Origin: Cladorhizidae sp. MBARI D1340-BT2
Lineage: Eukaryota; Porifera; Demospongiae; Poecilosclerida; Cladorhizidae
Assembly: GCA_028752905.1 (NCBI GenBank)
Contig: JAQNBH010000013.1
Span: 15,560,816-15,624,815, forward strand
Direction: 5' to 3'
DNA: 64,000 nucleotides
Shown: piece after piece, positions 35,097-45,109 of the stretch
Layout of the letters: every line of letters begins with the position of its first letter
How positions within the stretch are numbered: the stretch's first letter is position 1
The notes under the pieces: model-generated
Seen by the model: the letters and a program-made list of their open reading frames with translations, nothing else
Told to the model about the DNA's origin: nothing
Databases searched by the model: none
Position numbers and translations under genes: made by a program

Positions 35097-35346
35097 ATAT
35101 ATTATGAAAAGATGATGCAATAATGCATCATCAGCGAATAAACATTGCATCAGCTTAGGCAATTTAGTTATATTCCTAGAAGCTAATGCAATAAATTCCA
35201 GAAGCTGATGCTGATGCAATAATTTCTAGAAGCTGATGCAATAATTTCCTGTATATAGCTGATGCAATAATTTCCAGAAGCTGATGCAATATGTATTCCC
35301 ATATGATGATATGATGATCCATTATTGCATCATCTTTTCATATATA
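35097..35346. repeat. Palindromic insert or subterminal repeat cluster near the right TIR
   Basis: The arm tatattatgaaaagatgatg (to 35,123) is inverted at 35,320-35,346 (cattattgcatcatcttttc). Between them, about five copies of gctgatgcaataatttccag-like repeats of roughly 26-30 bp are present. The arm shares the agatgatgcaa motif with the element's own TIR (35,400-35,411). It may be either a small MITE that landed here or amplified subterminal binding sites. Confidence 0.75.
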
Positions 35347-35372
35347 ATTGTCGACGGTATAAATATAAAAGA

Positions 35373-35435
35373 AGGGTACGAATAGGAAATAAATTTAAAA
35401 AGATGATGCAATTGAGAAACATAGTCAAAACTTGG
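35373..35435 (-). repeat. Right terminal inverted repeat
   Basis: Reads gaagggtacgaataggaaat through agatgatgcaattgagaaac to gtcaaaacttgg; it is the reverse complement of the left end with a few mismatches. Confidence 0.85.
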
Positions 35436-35529
35436 TACATATACAGGTAACACATGTATGTAAAAGCTCATTCTGCCAGGTAATTGCCCACATAGTCAAA
35501 CTGCCCCAGATACGGGAGCGTAGTCAAAT

Positions 35530-35800
35530 ATATTAAACACACCCACAGTCACTGATATTAAACACCCACAGACAGCAATATTAAACACACCCGGTCAGCG
35601 ATATTAAACACGCCGACAATCAGAGATATTAAACACATCCACAGTCAAGAGATATTAAACTCACCCACACTCAGTGATATTAAATGTACCTATAGTCATT
35701 GATATTAAACACACCCACCATCAGAGATATTAAACATATCCACAGTCAGAACACATCCACAGTCAGAGATATTAAACACACCCACAGATAGTGCTATTAA
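35530..35800 (+). repeat. Minisatellite, about 24-26 bp unit
   Basis: About ten imperfect copies of gatattaaacacacccacag plus tcagt/tcaga, with small insertions. It lies just outside the right end of the long-TIR transposon. Confidence 0.9.
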
Positions 35801-38394
35801 AATGGTATTAACGCTACTAAAATAATAATAAACATTTAACCATTCAACCAAAAAAGTAAATAAACATATTTTCACATAGCTAAAGCTTTGCTCTATGATT
35901 ATATATTAAAAATATAACGTATGTATAACGTAGATAAACATGAAAAACATGACGTCAAACTTCACTTCCGGTTTTGGAATAGAGATGTCGGTTCAGATGA
36001 AGTTACCGTTCATATTTTTAATGATGATTTTGACCTCTCCAAGAGTGATAACTCTTGATAAGATAAAGAAAATACCCCTGATTATTTGGGAAGCTACGAG
36101 GTTGATGTGAATGAGCTAGCAGCTCTGTCAAGATCTGTCATTGGTAGCCCTAGCCCTTGTCCACCTTCTGCTACCTCTCTTGCTGGTATGCATGTAACGT
36201 AATCTAGTTATGTAAAGGTATAATAAATTTATTCTGATATATTTAGGTCCTTCAAACATCTCTCCTTCTGACTCTAATGAGTCAGTGATGCAAGTATCCC
36301 TTCCTATTCAGCTCAATGTTATGATATTCACAGTTATAATTATGGTTGTTGCCAGCTTCATAATTATAATGATATTCATAATTATATGTTTGCCAAAAAT
36401 ATATTCTTCGATTGTCAGCTACTAACCTGTCACTCAATGAGCAATAGTAAACTGTTGAACATTCATAGTGGACAAACATTCTTAGTGGAGATAATAATGA
36501 AAGCTAATAACAGTTCCGTTTCTTATAATGAGATTCACGATGTTGTGGTTTATTGCTAGGCCACCAAATTTTGTTACAATATTCATCCACTCATTACCTA
36601 TCACCTGATATATGGTTGCTAGGTACTTTACATCATGCCTCTTTAAATATAATATATATTAAGAAAATCATTCATTTTGTGAAAAATACCTCTGTAAATT
36701 TACCGGTGAGAGGGTTAAAAAATAACTGAACCAGCATCACTTAAACATTTATACCAAGTCAGACATCCACTAAAATCCCTAGCTAGTAAGGGATAGCACT
36801 GTTGTTGATTAAAATTGTAGTAATTTTTTGGTGGCCACGTGACAACCACAAAATGAATATCATTATCTCTGTTTTAGAACATGGATCTTAAGAGCATGCA
36901 GAATAATAACACGCACAAAAAAAACAATACTTCATCACTCCCTGTTCTCATCTAATATGGTTATCATCATGGTAACTCGTAGTTATGAAACAAGCTGGAA
37001 GCCTTCCTGTGGTCCTTTTGAATATTACATTAAAAGTGGACAATTTAGAGGATTAAATATTCACTGATGACCAACACAAAAATCTTCTGGGGAAAATGTT
37101 CATGCATATAGAGGAAGCTACACCCTGCTTTGCCGCTCGTTGATTTAGTATTTGTGGATTGGATATTAGCCAGGATACCCGGGAACATTAAAACCCTGTA
37201 AATATATTAATCTACACATTCGGGGATGGGGGTGGAGCCAATACAACAAAATTAATAATTTTAAACAGACCTTTAGCAATCTTGGATTGTATTTGTCAGA
37301 AAAAGAAATTAAAAAAAGAATTTAGTAATGTCTGGCACCAAATCTATACATACGACGCTTTACAAATTATGAAGTGTATTATATTTGGTAAAGGATCATG
37401 TAAAAGTCTGTGTCTAAATTGCAAGATTGGTCTTTTTTCTGACGTATCACATTGTGGTCTTGTTGGTATATATGTTTGTGTGTACATAGTGCTCTTCTCG
37501 TTGCTCACCTTTTGTAACGATGGTGATTTTGTCGATCATAAAATCCTGCAAACTCCGCCCTTCTAGGCTGTCATGAGAGTTGGGAAGTTATAACTGATGT
37601 TGAGCGAGGTCCATGTTACGTTTCTCGCAGATATAGGTGAGAAGCTTCTCCATGGACATGGAGGGTGACATGCAGACAACCGGGTGTTGAGACTGCGAAG
37701 TTCCACTTGACGAAGCATTAACTAGTGGGGTGTGATTAGATGCATGAGAGGATAGTGGAGTCACTTGACAATGCAGTTTAGTCACAAGATAAATACAGTC
37801 CAGTCGCATGACAATGTGTCTTTACACAACCACGAAATCTGACCACCATGCTATATAAGTCAGTGTTGAGTGCAAGCACTAGCCATCAAGGATGCTATAT
37901 ACAATATGCTTAACTATTAGCGCAATAATAATAACATACACACATGCATGCACACACACACACACAGACACCAAGTGCTGATCTAGCCAAATTCAAAGGG
38001 GGGGGGGCCAAGTATCGTATTTCCTTAAACTCTTCACTCCCTTGAATAGACTGCTTCCTAGCTCCAGTCTTTGGTGAAATAAACTGCACCCTCAAACTGC
38101 TTGTGCATCAAAAGTAAATGCCCCTTTACATAGCTCCTGCCCCAGTCCCTATCAGGACAAATGGCCAAACTGTGCAAGTCCTAATTGAAATAGTATGTGC
38201 TTTTGATATGTTTATGTCTTCGTATACTTCGTAAAAGTTCTAGATGTTAGAGCGCATGCAGTCCATTCGAGGATATACGATACATTGAAACCAGAGTGAT
38301 CCTGGAAAGATGTGAATTGCGCAGGAACTCATGTGTTTTGTATAGGTTAGCTCATTGTAATATACACACAAAATCAATCAAAAAGTACAGATCT
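35801..38394. other. Gene-poor DNA without a recognised gene
   Basis: AT-rich sequence with scattered frames below 95 codons on both strands, none matching a family I know. The stretch 35,940-36,200 has short codon-like runs ending at a possible GT donor (gctg|gtatg near 36,185), but no domain. The frames at 37,282-37,566 (+) and 37,588-37,809 (-) show no conserved motif and are likely chance. A CA run and a poly-G run near 38.0 kb are listed separately. Confidence 0.6.
37936..38007 (+). repeat. CA microsatellite and 10-bp poly-G run
   Basis: A (CA)n run with an interrupted start (acatacacacatgcatg) spans 37,936-37,968, and ten consecutive G's lie at 37,998-38,007. Confidence 0.9.
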
Positions 38395-38399
38395 TTTAA

Positions 38400-38729
38400 A
38401 CATTCTAGGTGAGTGTTGTGAAATAATAAACCTGCTGACAACTTGTTTGGGACAGATTTTAATCTTGTGATGTAGATTCATCAGAGTCAATGCAGCAAGC
38501 CTTTCTTCTCCCATGGTTGAATGCTAATTTTTCATAGTTAACGCAGAGAAGAAAATGAACATTCAGCTTCACAGCTAGTTATAGGAGGAAGAGTACATCC
38601 TATGATGAGTAACTGATGAATATTAGGGTAAACATCAGGATCACACAGTTTCAGGGTGTCAAGAAGGTTTGTTGGGATGTTTTCTACTGGCCATCTTTGA
38701 TACCAATCTTTAAGGGGCTGAAAACACAT
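38400..38729 (-). pseudogene. hAT transposase C-terminal dimerisation domain, fragment
   Basis: The minus strand reads QPLKDWYQRWPVENIPTNLL, then PNIHQLLIIGCTLPPITSCE, AECSFSSLR, a stop, and HSTMGEERLAALTLMNLHHK in another frame. The order (W..RW motif, LL.I..TLP.TSCE.E.SFS, then TMGEERL..L.L...H) is the hAT C-terminal domain as in TTF/ZMYM or THAP12-like proteins. The central loop between the glutamate (SCEAE) and TMGEERL is shortened and contains a stop. No upstream catalytic part lies in the next 200 bp, where a different hAT begins at 38,929, so this is a stand-alone older fragment. Confidence 0.85.
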
Positions 38730-38960
38730 CTTTTTTCGGAAAAAAATTTGGGCCCAAAAGGGTTCATAATAAATTATGTCTGGAGTTTGAGTTTCAAGTT
38801 TCAGAGCAAGTGAATACTTGCATCAGAAGATATAGCCTTTTATACAGTGCATTATTATTCTATTTCATTTCATTTCACTTCACATTGGAAGAGGTTCTCT
38901 CCCAGTCTTACCTGGCTACAATCGGGTGCAGTGTTGCCAGGTTTCTGTTGGCACTATATA

Positions 38961-39046
38961 CCAAACTGCCTAAAAAATTGTACCAAACGCAGGAGAAATA
39001 TACCAATTTTGCCCCATGTATATACCAAATATATACCAATTCACAT
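38961..39046 (+). repeat. Left subterminal tataccaa repeats of the hAT element
   Basis: About five copies of the ATACCAA or GTACCAA motif lie close together (tataccaaac, gtaccaaacg, tataccaatt, tataccaaat, ataccaattc). Short repeats inside hAT ends are usually transposase binding sites; that role is inferred. Confidence 0.8.
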
Positions 39047-39163
39047 TTATCGATCAAGATGAACTTTCTTATCTCATGCAGAAGCAACATAAGCAATGCA
39101 TTAACTTGGTGGCTACATGTATGTGTGAATGTGATGGGAGTTATGTGAATAATTGTCTCTCAC

Positions 39164-39331
39164 TTATTCAAAATCTTCAAACGGGAGGTCATCAGCTTGG
39201 TCATTGCTGTCACAGTACATCTCTGCAGTGTTAAACTTCTGCAACATATTCTCAGTAACAACAAAGTCTTTGCAGCACATTTTATGCATGATTAGGTGTG
39301 TACGAATCCGAATCAGAGCATCCAACATTTT
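39164..39331 (-). pseudogene. C-terminal 55-codon tail of the hAT transposase beyond the premature stop
   Basis: In the same frame as the main ORF and open to TAA at 39,164-39,166. It continues the dimerisation-domain helix (KMLDALIRIRTH) and ends in an acidic tail (DDLPFEDFE), a pattern common at hAT C-termini. Translation would reach it only by readthrough. Confidence 0.8.
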
Positions 39332-41176
39332 TTAACTTAGCTTGTTTCTGTACTTGGTCTTGATGCAAGTTACATGAGAAAACATTCTTTCAACAATAGC
39401 ATTGCTAACAGGGGAGCATAGGCAAGTCAAAGCATACATCGCAAGTTCCTTGTAAGCATATTCATCAAGACCATTTTTGTACCTCAGAATTCCAGCCCAA
39501 AATTTGACACTATCAGTTGGCAATGTTCCTTCAAAGACTGGTTCTTCTCTCCATATCTGCAAAACTACTTTTCGATATTGAGATTCAATTTGGTTGACAT
39601 TTGCTGTCAGCAAATGTTGAAGCGGAAGTTGAGACAATGGAATCCTTGCTGTTTGTGAGAGAACTACACTGGGAGACAAATAACTGAGTCCTCGGAAAAT
39701 GGCAGTGCTTGCTGGAAGCCTTTGTTCAAGCTGAGTTAGCAAATCCTTGAGGAAATCTTGACATCGTAGCTTCATATTTGACACTGCAACTTCAAAGTCT
39801 TGTCTCTCTTTATTTTCTCTCACACAGCGTAGCAATTCACTGTGCAAGGATGCTCCAAAATCCACCAAGGATAGAGCCAACTCATTTCCACGAATGTCGT
39901 AAAGTCTCTTCTTCAGTGACCGATGGTGCAAGTCAAGTTCCTTAACCATCTTCTCGGGATCTGCATTAGTTGACTGAAATAAAGCATTGACTTTCTCAAA
40001 CTCCTGCACCACTGGCACCAAGAATACGAAGAAGAGAAAGTTGACATCATCTCGCAACATGTCCAAGATCTGCCTTCCTTTGTATCTGACTTCTTGTGTT
40101 CCTGACTGTGATGCACTCAAGAAGTAAACCTTCAACTCTTCCCAGTTAGCAAGAATGTTAGCAAGCACTCTACCTCTCACCAACCATCGGGTGGCTGACA
40201 TCCTTTGAAAGGGTAACCCAGTTTGACGCCTTTGCTCATCCTGACTGTTCAGTTCTTGGAAGAGTCTCTTGTACTCTTCGCGGCGTAAGGTGCTCTTAGA
40301 AAACCAGGTTGGTATTTCTGCCAGGAGATAGCCAAGATGAGATGGCAACTTCTCGAAACTCTTCTGGACACATAAGGCCAGTGAATGACATATGCATCGG
40401 AATTGAACACAGTGTGGCGACTCTGCATGGATTCTTGACCAGACAGAGTTTTTTTCCCCAATCATATTGGCTGCTCCATCACTTCCAAAGCCAATGCACT
40501 TTGTCAGAGATAATCCAATCCCTGTCAGACAGTTTTTTAGTGCCTGAAACAAGACTTCTCCAGTGGCCTCGACAACTGAAATCAGGCCCACAAAGGCCGT
40601 TTCTATCTCTTCAGTTGTGCTAGAAAAGTACCTGATGCAAATGCACATGTTTTTAGCAATTGAAATGTCGGTTGCTTCATCTATTAAGACAGAAAAGTTC
40701 TTGCCTTGCACGTCCTGTATCAAGCGCTCTTTGAGGGCAGGTGCTATCACATTTAAGATTAGCTTTGAACATTTGGTCCGATGAAGCTTAATATTTTCCA
40801 TGACATTTCCTTTGGCATTTTTCTTGATCAATTCACTGAGATGGTCAATAATGTTAATGGAGCAATGACAACAAACTGCAGCTGCAAGTTCCAATTCAAT
40901 CCGCTTCAGATCTGTAGAGGCCTTAGTTGCCTTTGATGTATATAATGCCATTTTTGAGGTTGATCCAGCTGCCTGAACTCGGTTCCTGTGCTCCTGGGTG
41001 GCTGCATGTTGGGCAAGAGCTGCTTTCCTTGGACTGACAAGTTTGTGACACATCTTGCAGTATGCATTGTCAGAGCCATCTGAAGCTTTGGACACCCAAG
41101 GAAAGTCCCTTTCCCAAACAGTCAGGTACTTTCTTGAACCTTCGTAGTAGGTTTTCCACTTGGATTTGGAGCTCAT
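39332..41176 (-). CDS. hAT-family transposase with BED zinc finger, truncated by one stop codon
   Basis: An uninterrupted 614-codon ORF starts at the ATG at 41,176. A BED-type finger lies at residues 20-66: tryptophans W20 and W26, then C39, C42, H56 and H62. The RNase H-like core follows: FSVLIDEATD (first aspartate D165), GFGSDGAANM (D232), and CICHSLALC near 260-268. At the end, SPVSNAIVERMFS carries the catalytic glutamate E596 in the hAT C-terminal dimerisation domain. The ORF ends with a TAA at 39,332-39,334, but the same frame stays open for 55 more codons (KMLDALIRIRTHLIMHK onward, ending LPFEDFE) to a TAA at 39,164-39,166. That tail looks like the natural C-terminus, so a single nonsense change truncates a protein of about 670 residues. 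Family usual length is roughly 600-750. It is centred in an element with good ends. Confidence 0.92.
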   Translation of the reverse strand: MSSKSKWKTYYEGSRKYLTVWERDFPWVSKASDGSDNAYCKMCHKLVSPRKAALAQHAATQEHRNRVQAAGSTSKMALYTSKATKASTDLKRIELELAAAVCCHCSINIIDHLSELIKKNAKGNVMENIKLHRTKCSKLILNVIAPALKERLIQDVQGKNFSVLIDEATDISIAKNMCICIRYFSSTTEEIETAFVGLISVVEATGEVLFQALKNCLTGIGLSLTKCIGFGSDGAANMIGEKNSVWSRIHAESPHCVQFRCICHSLALCVQKSFEKLPSHLGYLLAEIPTWFSKSTLRREEYKRLFQELNSQDEQRRQTGLPFQRMSATRWLVRGRVLANILANWEELKVYFLSASQSGTQEVRYKGRQILDMLRDDVNFLFFVFLVPVVQEFEKVNALFQSTNADPEKMVKELDLHHRSLKKRLYDIRGNELALSLVDFGASLHSELLRCVRENKERQDFEVAVSNMKLRCQDFLKDLLTQLEQRLPASTAIFRGLSYLSPSVVLSQTARIPLSQLPLQHLLTANVNQIESQYRKVVLQIWREEPVFEGTLPTDSVKFWAGILRYKNGLDEYAYKELAMYALTCLCSPVSNAIVERMFSHVTCIKTKYRNKLS

Positions 41177-41316
41177 GGTTTCTTCTTAGGGAACCACAAA
41201 GTTAGATTCACTGTTCTGCTTGAAGTTGTCTCGAGTGCCAGACACTTCGACTTCACCTCATGAGGTAAAGGGTCTCGCAGAGCGAGAATTATAGGTATGC
41301 TTGTGAGGCAAGTTGA

Positions 41317-41423
41317 AAAATACCAAATATATACCAAATGCCTAAAATATACCAAGCCCCAAAAATATATACCAAGCCCTTCTGAAATATACCAAATTGA
41401 CCCAATTTGGTATATAAATATAC
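41317..41423 (-). repeat. Right subterminal tataccaa repeats of the hAT element
   Basis: Seven to eight copies of ATACCAA(A/G) in the stretch upstream of the transposase start, with an inverted copy ttggtatata near 41,408. It mirrors the cluster at 38,961-39,046 and could also lie in the promoter of the transposase. Confidence 0.82.
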
Positions 41424-41555
41424 CTGCTGGCAACACTGAATTCGGGCGGTCGGCGATGATCGCCTACCCAAAATACAGTTTTTATATATCATAAATGTTG
41501 CCAATTTCATGGAGACCCTTACCAGTCATTTGCGCAATTAATTGGTCAGGCAGGA

Positions 41556-41570
41556 GGGGGGGGGGGGGGG
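41556..41570 (+). repeat. Poly-G run of 15
   Basis: Fifteen consecutive G's between the hAT element and the Mutator-like relic. The rest of 41,439-41,667 holds nothing I recognise. Confidence 0.95.
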
Positions 41571-41667
41571 TTTGTGCGCAACCGCTAAGCCAAACTTTTT
41601 ATTTTATAGGTCACGTGTTTTTTAGTCAGTTCGCCAGAATCACTTGAAACGTTCACACTGTTGAGTT

Positions 41668-43320
41668 ATGGGGAAGAGAACAGAAAAGCATTTTAAACAG
41701 AAAGGCCAAGGATTCAAGAAGAGTGACGACTAGAAGAAGAAAGCCCTACAGGCGGCTGTTGTTGAGCCGTAGCCACGCCAGGCAAGTATTAATGTTTATC
41801 GCCATACTAAAAAGTTACTAGCTGTTTCCTTCCTTTGTTAGTGAGTCTCTTGGATCCTGTAGGTGGGGTAGCACCTTCTGTGAACCTTCACTTACCTTGC
41901 AATCAATTGAAAATGTCTGAAGAGAGGCCAATTCCATTGGTGACTATGACCAGTGACTATGACCAGGAAGAAGTTGGCTCTCATGGATCGTTCAGCTGCT
42001 TCTGTGGCTGTTGCTACTGGATCTATTGGCTCTACCTCTTTGGACTCGGGTGGTGTTGGAGAACTAGGTAAAGGTAATCGTATAATATATAATAAACTTA
42101 GATAAGCTTAGAGAGGTCATAGAAAGGTGTAATAAGTGTATTCAATGTGGTAACTGAGCTCCCTTGAAACTGAAGCCCGTAGGGCAGGCATGGTGTCTCA
42201 TTTTTACTTTTTGTTCAAATTGTCGTAACAAAGACATCTCAAACCCTGTATCTGTACATGCATTCTTTGAACATCCAGTCAGTACTGGGTGCTCGCATTG
42301 CTGGCATTAGTCATTCTGGTCTGGAAGACATCACTGCAGTCATGGATATGTTGCCCCCTCTTAGTTCCACTTTTTTTAAAAATATACTAGGTCAATAGGG
42401 AGTGACGCAAATGCAGTTAACAGAGTATTATGTTGGATGCAGCTCATAGGTTACATGATTTTGTTAGGGTTAGGCATGAAGACATCATTGATGTTAGTAT
42501 TACTGTTGACTGCACATGGCTTAGACGGATCCACAAATCAAATTATGGCTTGGTTGCGGTGAAGTCTTGGGACACTGGAGAAGTTTTAGATTATTATCTT
42601 ATGTCTAAGTTCTGTCAAGCTTGTGCGCGAAGACCTGAAGATGAAACAGAAGCAAGTTACACAGAATGGTTTGAGGGTCACAAGGTAAAAATTGTGACGC
42701 CAATTTTGAAGGCTCTTCGGGTTCTATGGAAGTTGTAGGAACACAAACTTTTTTAGCGTTCAGTGGAGAGACTGAAGCTTAGGTACACACACATAAATTA
42801 GTGATGGGTATACAAATGCACATAAACGGTTGTTGGAAGTCGAGCCTTACGGTCCTAGTGTCTTTGGGTGGTGCTAGGGGGGTTAGTCGTGTGTCTATAG
42901 TTAAAATGCAAACCTACTATAGGGGAGCAATTAGAAATAATAAGGACAACCTAGAGGGGATGATTCACGATGTGAAAGCGATTTTTTATCGCTGTTAGTC
43001 AACAATGGAACATCCCAACACGAGTATTGTCGTACAGGAGTTTTGAGTTGATATAAGTTTAATCCAGCTTATGCTAAAGGTGAGGGTACCCCCAGTCCTA
43101 TGATTCCTCTGGACAAGGCTATGTATGTTAGGAGGTTTTTGATAAATTAATGTCCGAGTATCTTTTGTGCAAATGTTTAGGTGGTTATACACAGAACTAA
43201 AATGAGAGTTTAATTCTGTTGTGTTGAGTAGAGCGGGTAAGACTGAACATATGAGTGCAACAAGTGTCAGGCTTGCCATCGAAAGGCAGCAGAGTTTCAA
43301 TGGAGGGCGGAGCATTGTAT
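41668..43320 (+). pseudogene. Mutator-like transposase relic (PF20700 type)
   Basis: A possible start, MGKRTEKHFKQKGQGFKKSD, lies at 41,668 and soon meets stops. From 42,205 the frame shows CSNCRNKD, then, after a frame change, ARIAGISHSGLEDITAVMDM and LPPLSSTFFKN. The clearest part is at 42,430-42,738: HEDIIDVSITVDCTWLRR, with the aspartate before C/G-TW that is the family's first catalytic residue, then YGLVAVKSWDTGEVLDYYLM and SKFCQACARR. Further on are VSIVKMQTYYRGAIRNNKDN and LEGMIHDVKAIFYRC (42,890-42,998), then PLDKAMYVRRFL and NESLNSVVLSRAGKTEHMS to about 43,320. These are the successive blocks of the Mutator-like transposase domain found in sponge and cnidarian genomes. Frameshifts and stops are numerous. 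No terminal repeats were found. Confidence 0.82.
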
Positions 43321-43658
43321 GGTCCTGGCATGTGGGACCTGTAACATTTTTATTTTGTTTATGTGTCTTTTACTTTCTATTGTCAAACAGAGATTTCAAA
43401 CAGAGTTTACTGGAAGATACTTTTGTTTATGTGTATTTTTGTCAAGTTTAGGAATTACTGGAGGATGACTTTGGTTTGTGTCCTATTGTTTTTCAGGGAT
43501 TACTGTAGGGTGTCGGAAGACATGTGTGGAGGGCGATGATGGATGGACCTGGGCATGGGAGCCCTGTAAATGATGACGTGTTTATGTTTGCTAATTCAAT
43601 ATTAGCAAAGCAACATAACAAGTCTGATGCTTCTGATGGGTCTTCAATTTATATGTAT

Positions 43659-43693
<35 letters not shown>

Positions 43694-44439
43694 ATAATAA
43701 TTATAGTGTTGGTTTTCAGGTTGTAGTTAGGATGTAGGATACTGCTGTTGTTGAAAAAATTAAGGACTGAAAGTCAATTGGTTGCTTTCAACATTTTTTT
43801 TGTACACACACAATTCTAGTAAATGAGGTGATGTATTCTGGTGAAGCAGGGGGTGTTTCTGGCAGCTGTGATGTGATTACAAACTGCTTGGACTTCAAGG
43901 CTCAATATCTCGGAAGTGATTTTTGAAAAACCGTTCAAATCATAACTTTAATATTTTTTATCCTTTCATAAAAAAAATTATATTATTTGAAAGCAAATTT
44001 TATATTCTACAACTTGCGTGAGCGTTTTTGTTTGATAGGATTACTATTAAAAAAATATCTATAGATGAAAATGTAACATGGTGTCATAAAGCTATGTTCA
44101 GAAAATGCAACAAAAATACTTATTTTCAAAATTTCAAGACGTGCAGTTTGTAGTACTCGTTATGATTGACTAATAGACCGAATAAGAGCCTCGCAAAGGT
44201 CGTTCTGCAACGTGGTTTACTTAACGGCTTACGGTGCGCACTGGAAGAGCCTATAATGAGCTAGGAAAAAATTATGGCAAAACAAAATAACAAAAGAGAT
44301 CATTAGACTGCAAGCTATAATTTGATATATAAATCGGGAAACGAGTGAATGCGAGCAAAGATAATTATGGTACTAACTTTATATGAGACTATATACGCGA
44401 TAGCAGCCCTCTTTCAATTGAGTTCATTTTTAAATGAAG
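43321..44439. other. Intervening DNA with an AT microsatellite
   Basis: A (TA)n run lies at 43,651-43,692. A short approximate duplication links 43,303-43,345 (ggagggcgg..ggtcctggcatgtgggacctgt) and 43,529-43,570 (ggagggcga..ggacctgggcatgggagccctgt). The rest is AT-rich with no frame of interest on either strand. Confidence 0.7.
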
Positions 44440-44958
44440 CTAGATGGGAAAGATCACTTTCCCAGAAGAGCAGGTCACTTGGTGTCTCTTAAAAGTTAAC
44501 TTGCTGTTGATATGAATGCATATGTGCTGGTAAAATCTTGAAAAGTTTGATTCCAACTTGATTTTCATCAACAAATCGGCGACTAAACTCTGCAAGTGAT
44601 CAACAAATTTCACAGTGTAATTACTTCTGTAATAATCAAGAGCAGTTGAAGCTGAATTGTTGGCTCTGGGTATTTGTCTGCCTACAAGTCTGGGCATACT
44701 CATTTCTTCACCAATAATTTCTGACTTGATTGGATTCTTCAAACCATTCTTTGTGCTCTATCACTATGTTTCCTCAATTTTTTTTTGGTATCCTTTATCA
44801 TGCTATATGCTACTAAAACATCATTATCTCCCTTCTGCAATTTGACAGTCATACCTTTAAGCAATTTTCATACTTGCCAACTTTCCATAAGTTAATTGCG
44901 AATTTGGACCACGCCCCCTAAATAGCGTGCACCTTTCTCCCATTAATTTTATACGCGA

Positions 44959-45004
44959 TTTTTTTAATTTTTTTAAATTTTTTTAAATTTTTTTAAATTT
45001 TTTT
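44959..45004 (+). repeat. 10-bp T-rich tandem repeat
   Basis: About four and a half copies of tttttttaaa/aatttttttt near the left end of the nested hAT element. Confidence 0.9.
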
Positions 45005-45109
45005 ACTAACCAGTTCATCTCATCATACAGCTGTAAGGTAGTATTCTCTGCAGATTTCTGGAAGAGGCGGTTGAATTGATCCATTGAGGGCAAGATAAGG
45101 GCAAGATAA

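Larger units (their letters stand above)
32039..35435 (-). mobile_element. DNA transposon with about 60-bp terminal inverted repeats, unclassified DDE family
   Basis: The left end ccaagttttgactacatttc and onward to 32,103 is the near reverse complement of 35,373-35,435 (ending gtcaaaacttgg); differences are scattered substitutions and a 1-3 nt indel. The 3.4 kb between them carries one broken transposase read from right to left. No convincing target duplication is visible: the flanks are ttacagtc and tacatata, sharing at most TACA. The transposase belongs to a family I know from many aquatic invertebrates as unnamed proteins; I cannot place it in a named superfamily from sequence alone. Confidence 0.82.
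38929..41438 (-). mobile_element. hAT element with both ends, 2,510 bp
   Basis: The left end is CAGTGTTGCCAGGTTTCTG. The right end is CTGGCAACACTG, whose reverse complement CAGTGTTGCCAG matches 12 of 12. CAG..CTG ends with a TTGCCA core are typical of hAT elements. Inside both ends are clusters of tataccaa repeats. hAT insertions make 8-bp duplications; here the flanks are atcgggtg on the left and aattcggg on the right, which share TCGGG with an offset but are not identical, so the duplication is imperfect or lost. The transposase fills the interior on the minus strand. The element is the most complete one in the window. Confidence 0.9.

Noticed and set aside
39913..40784. Other-frame ORFs inside the hAT transposase
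   Set aside because: They are shadows of the 614-codon frame with no domains.
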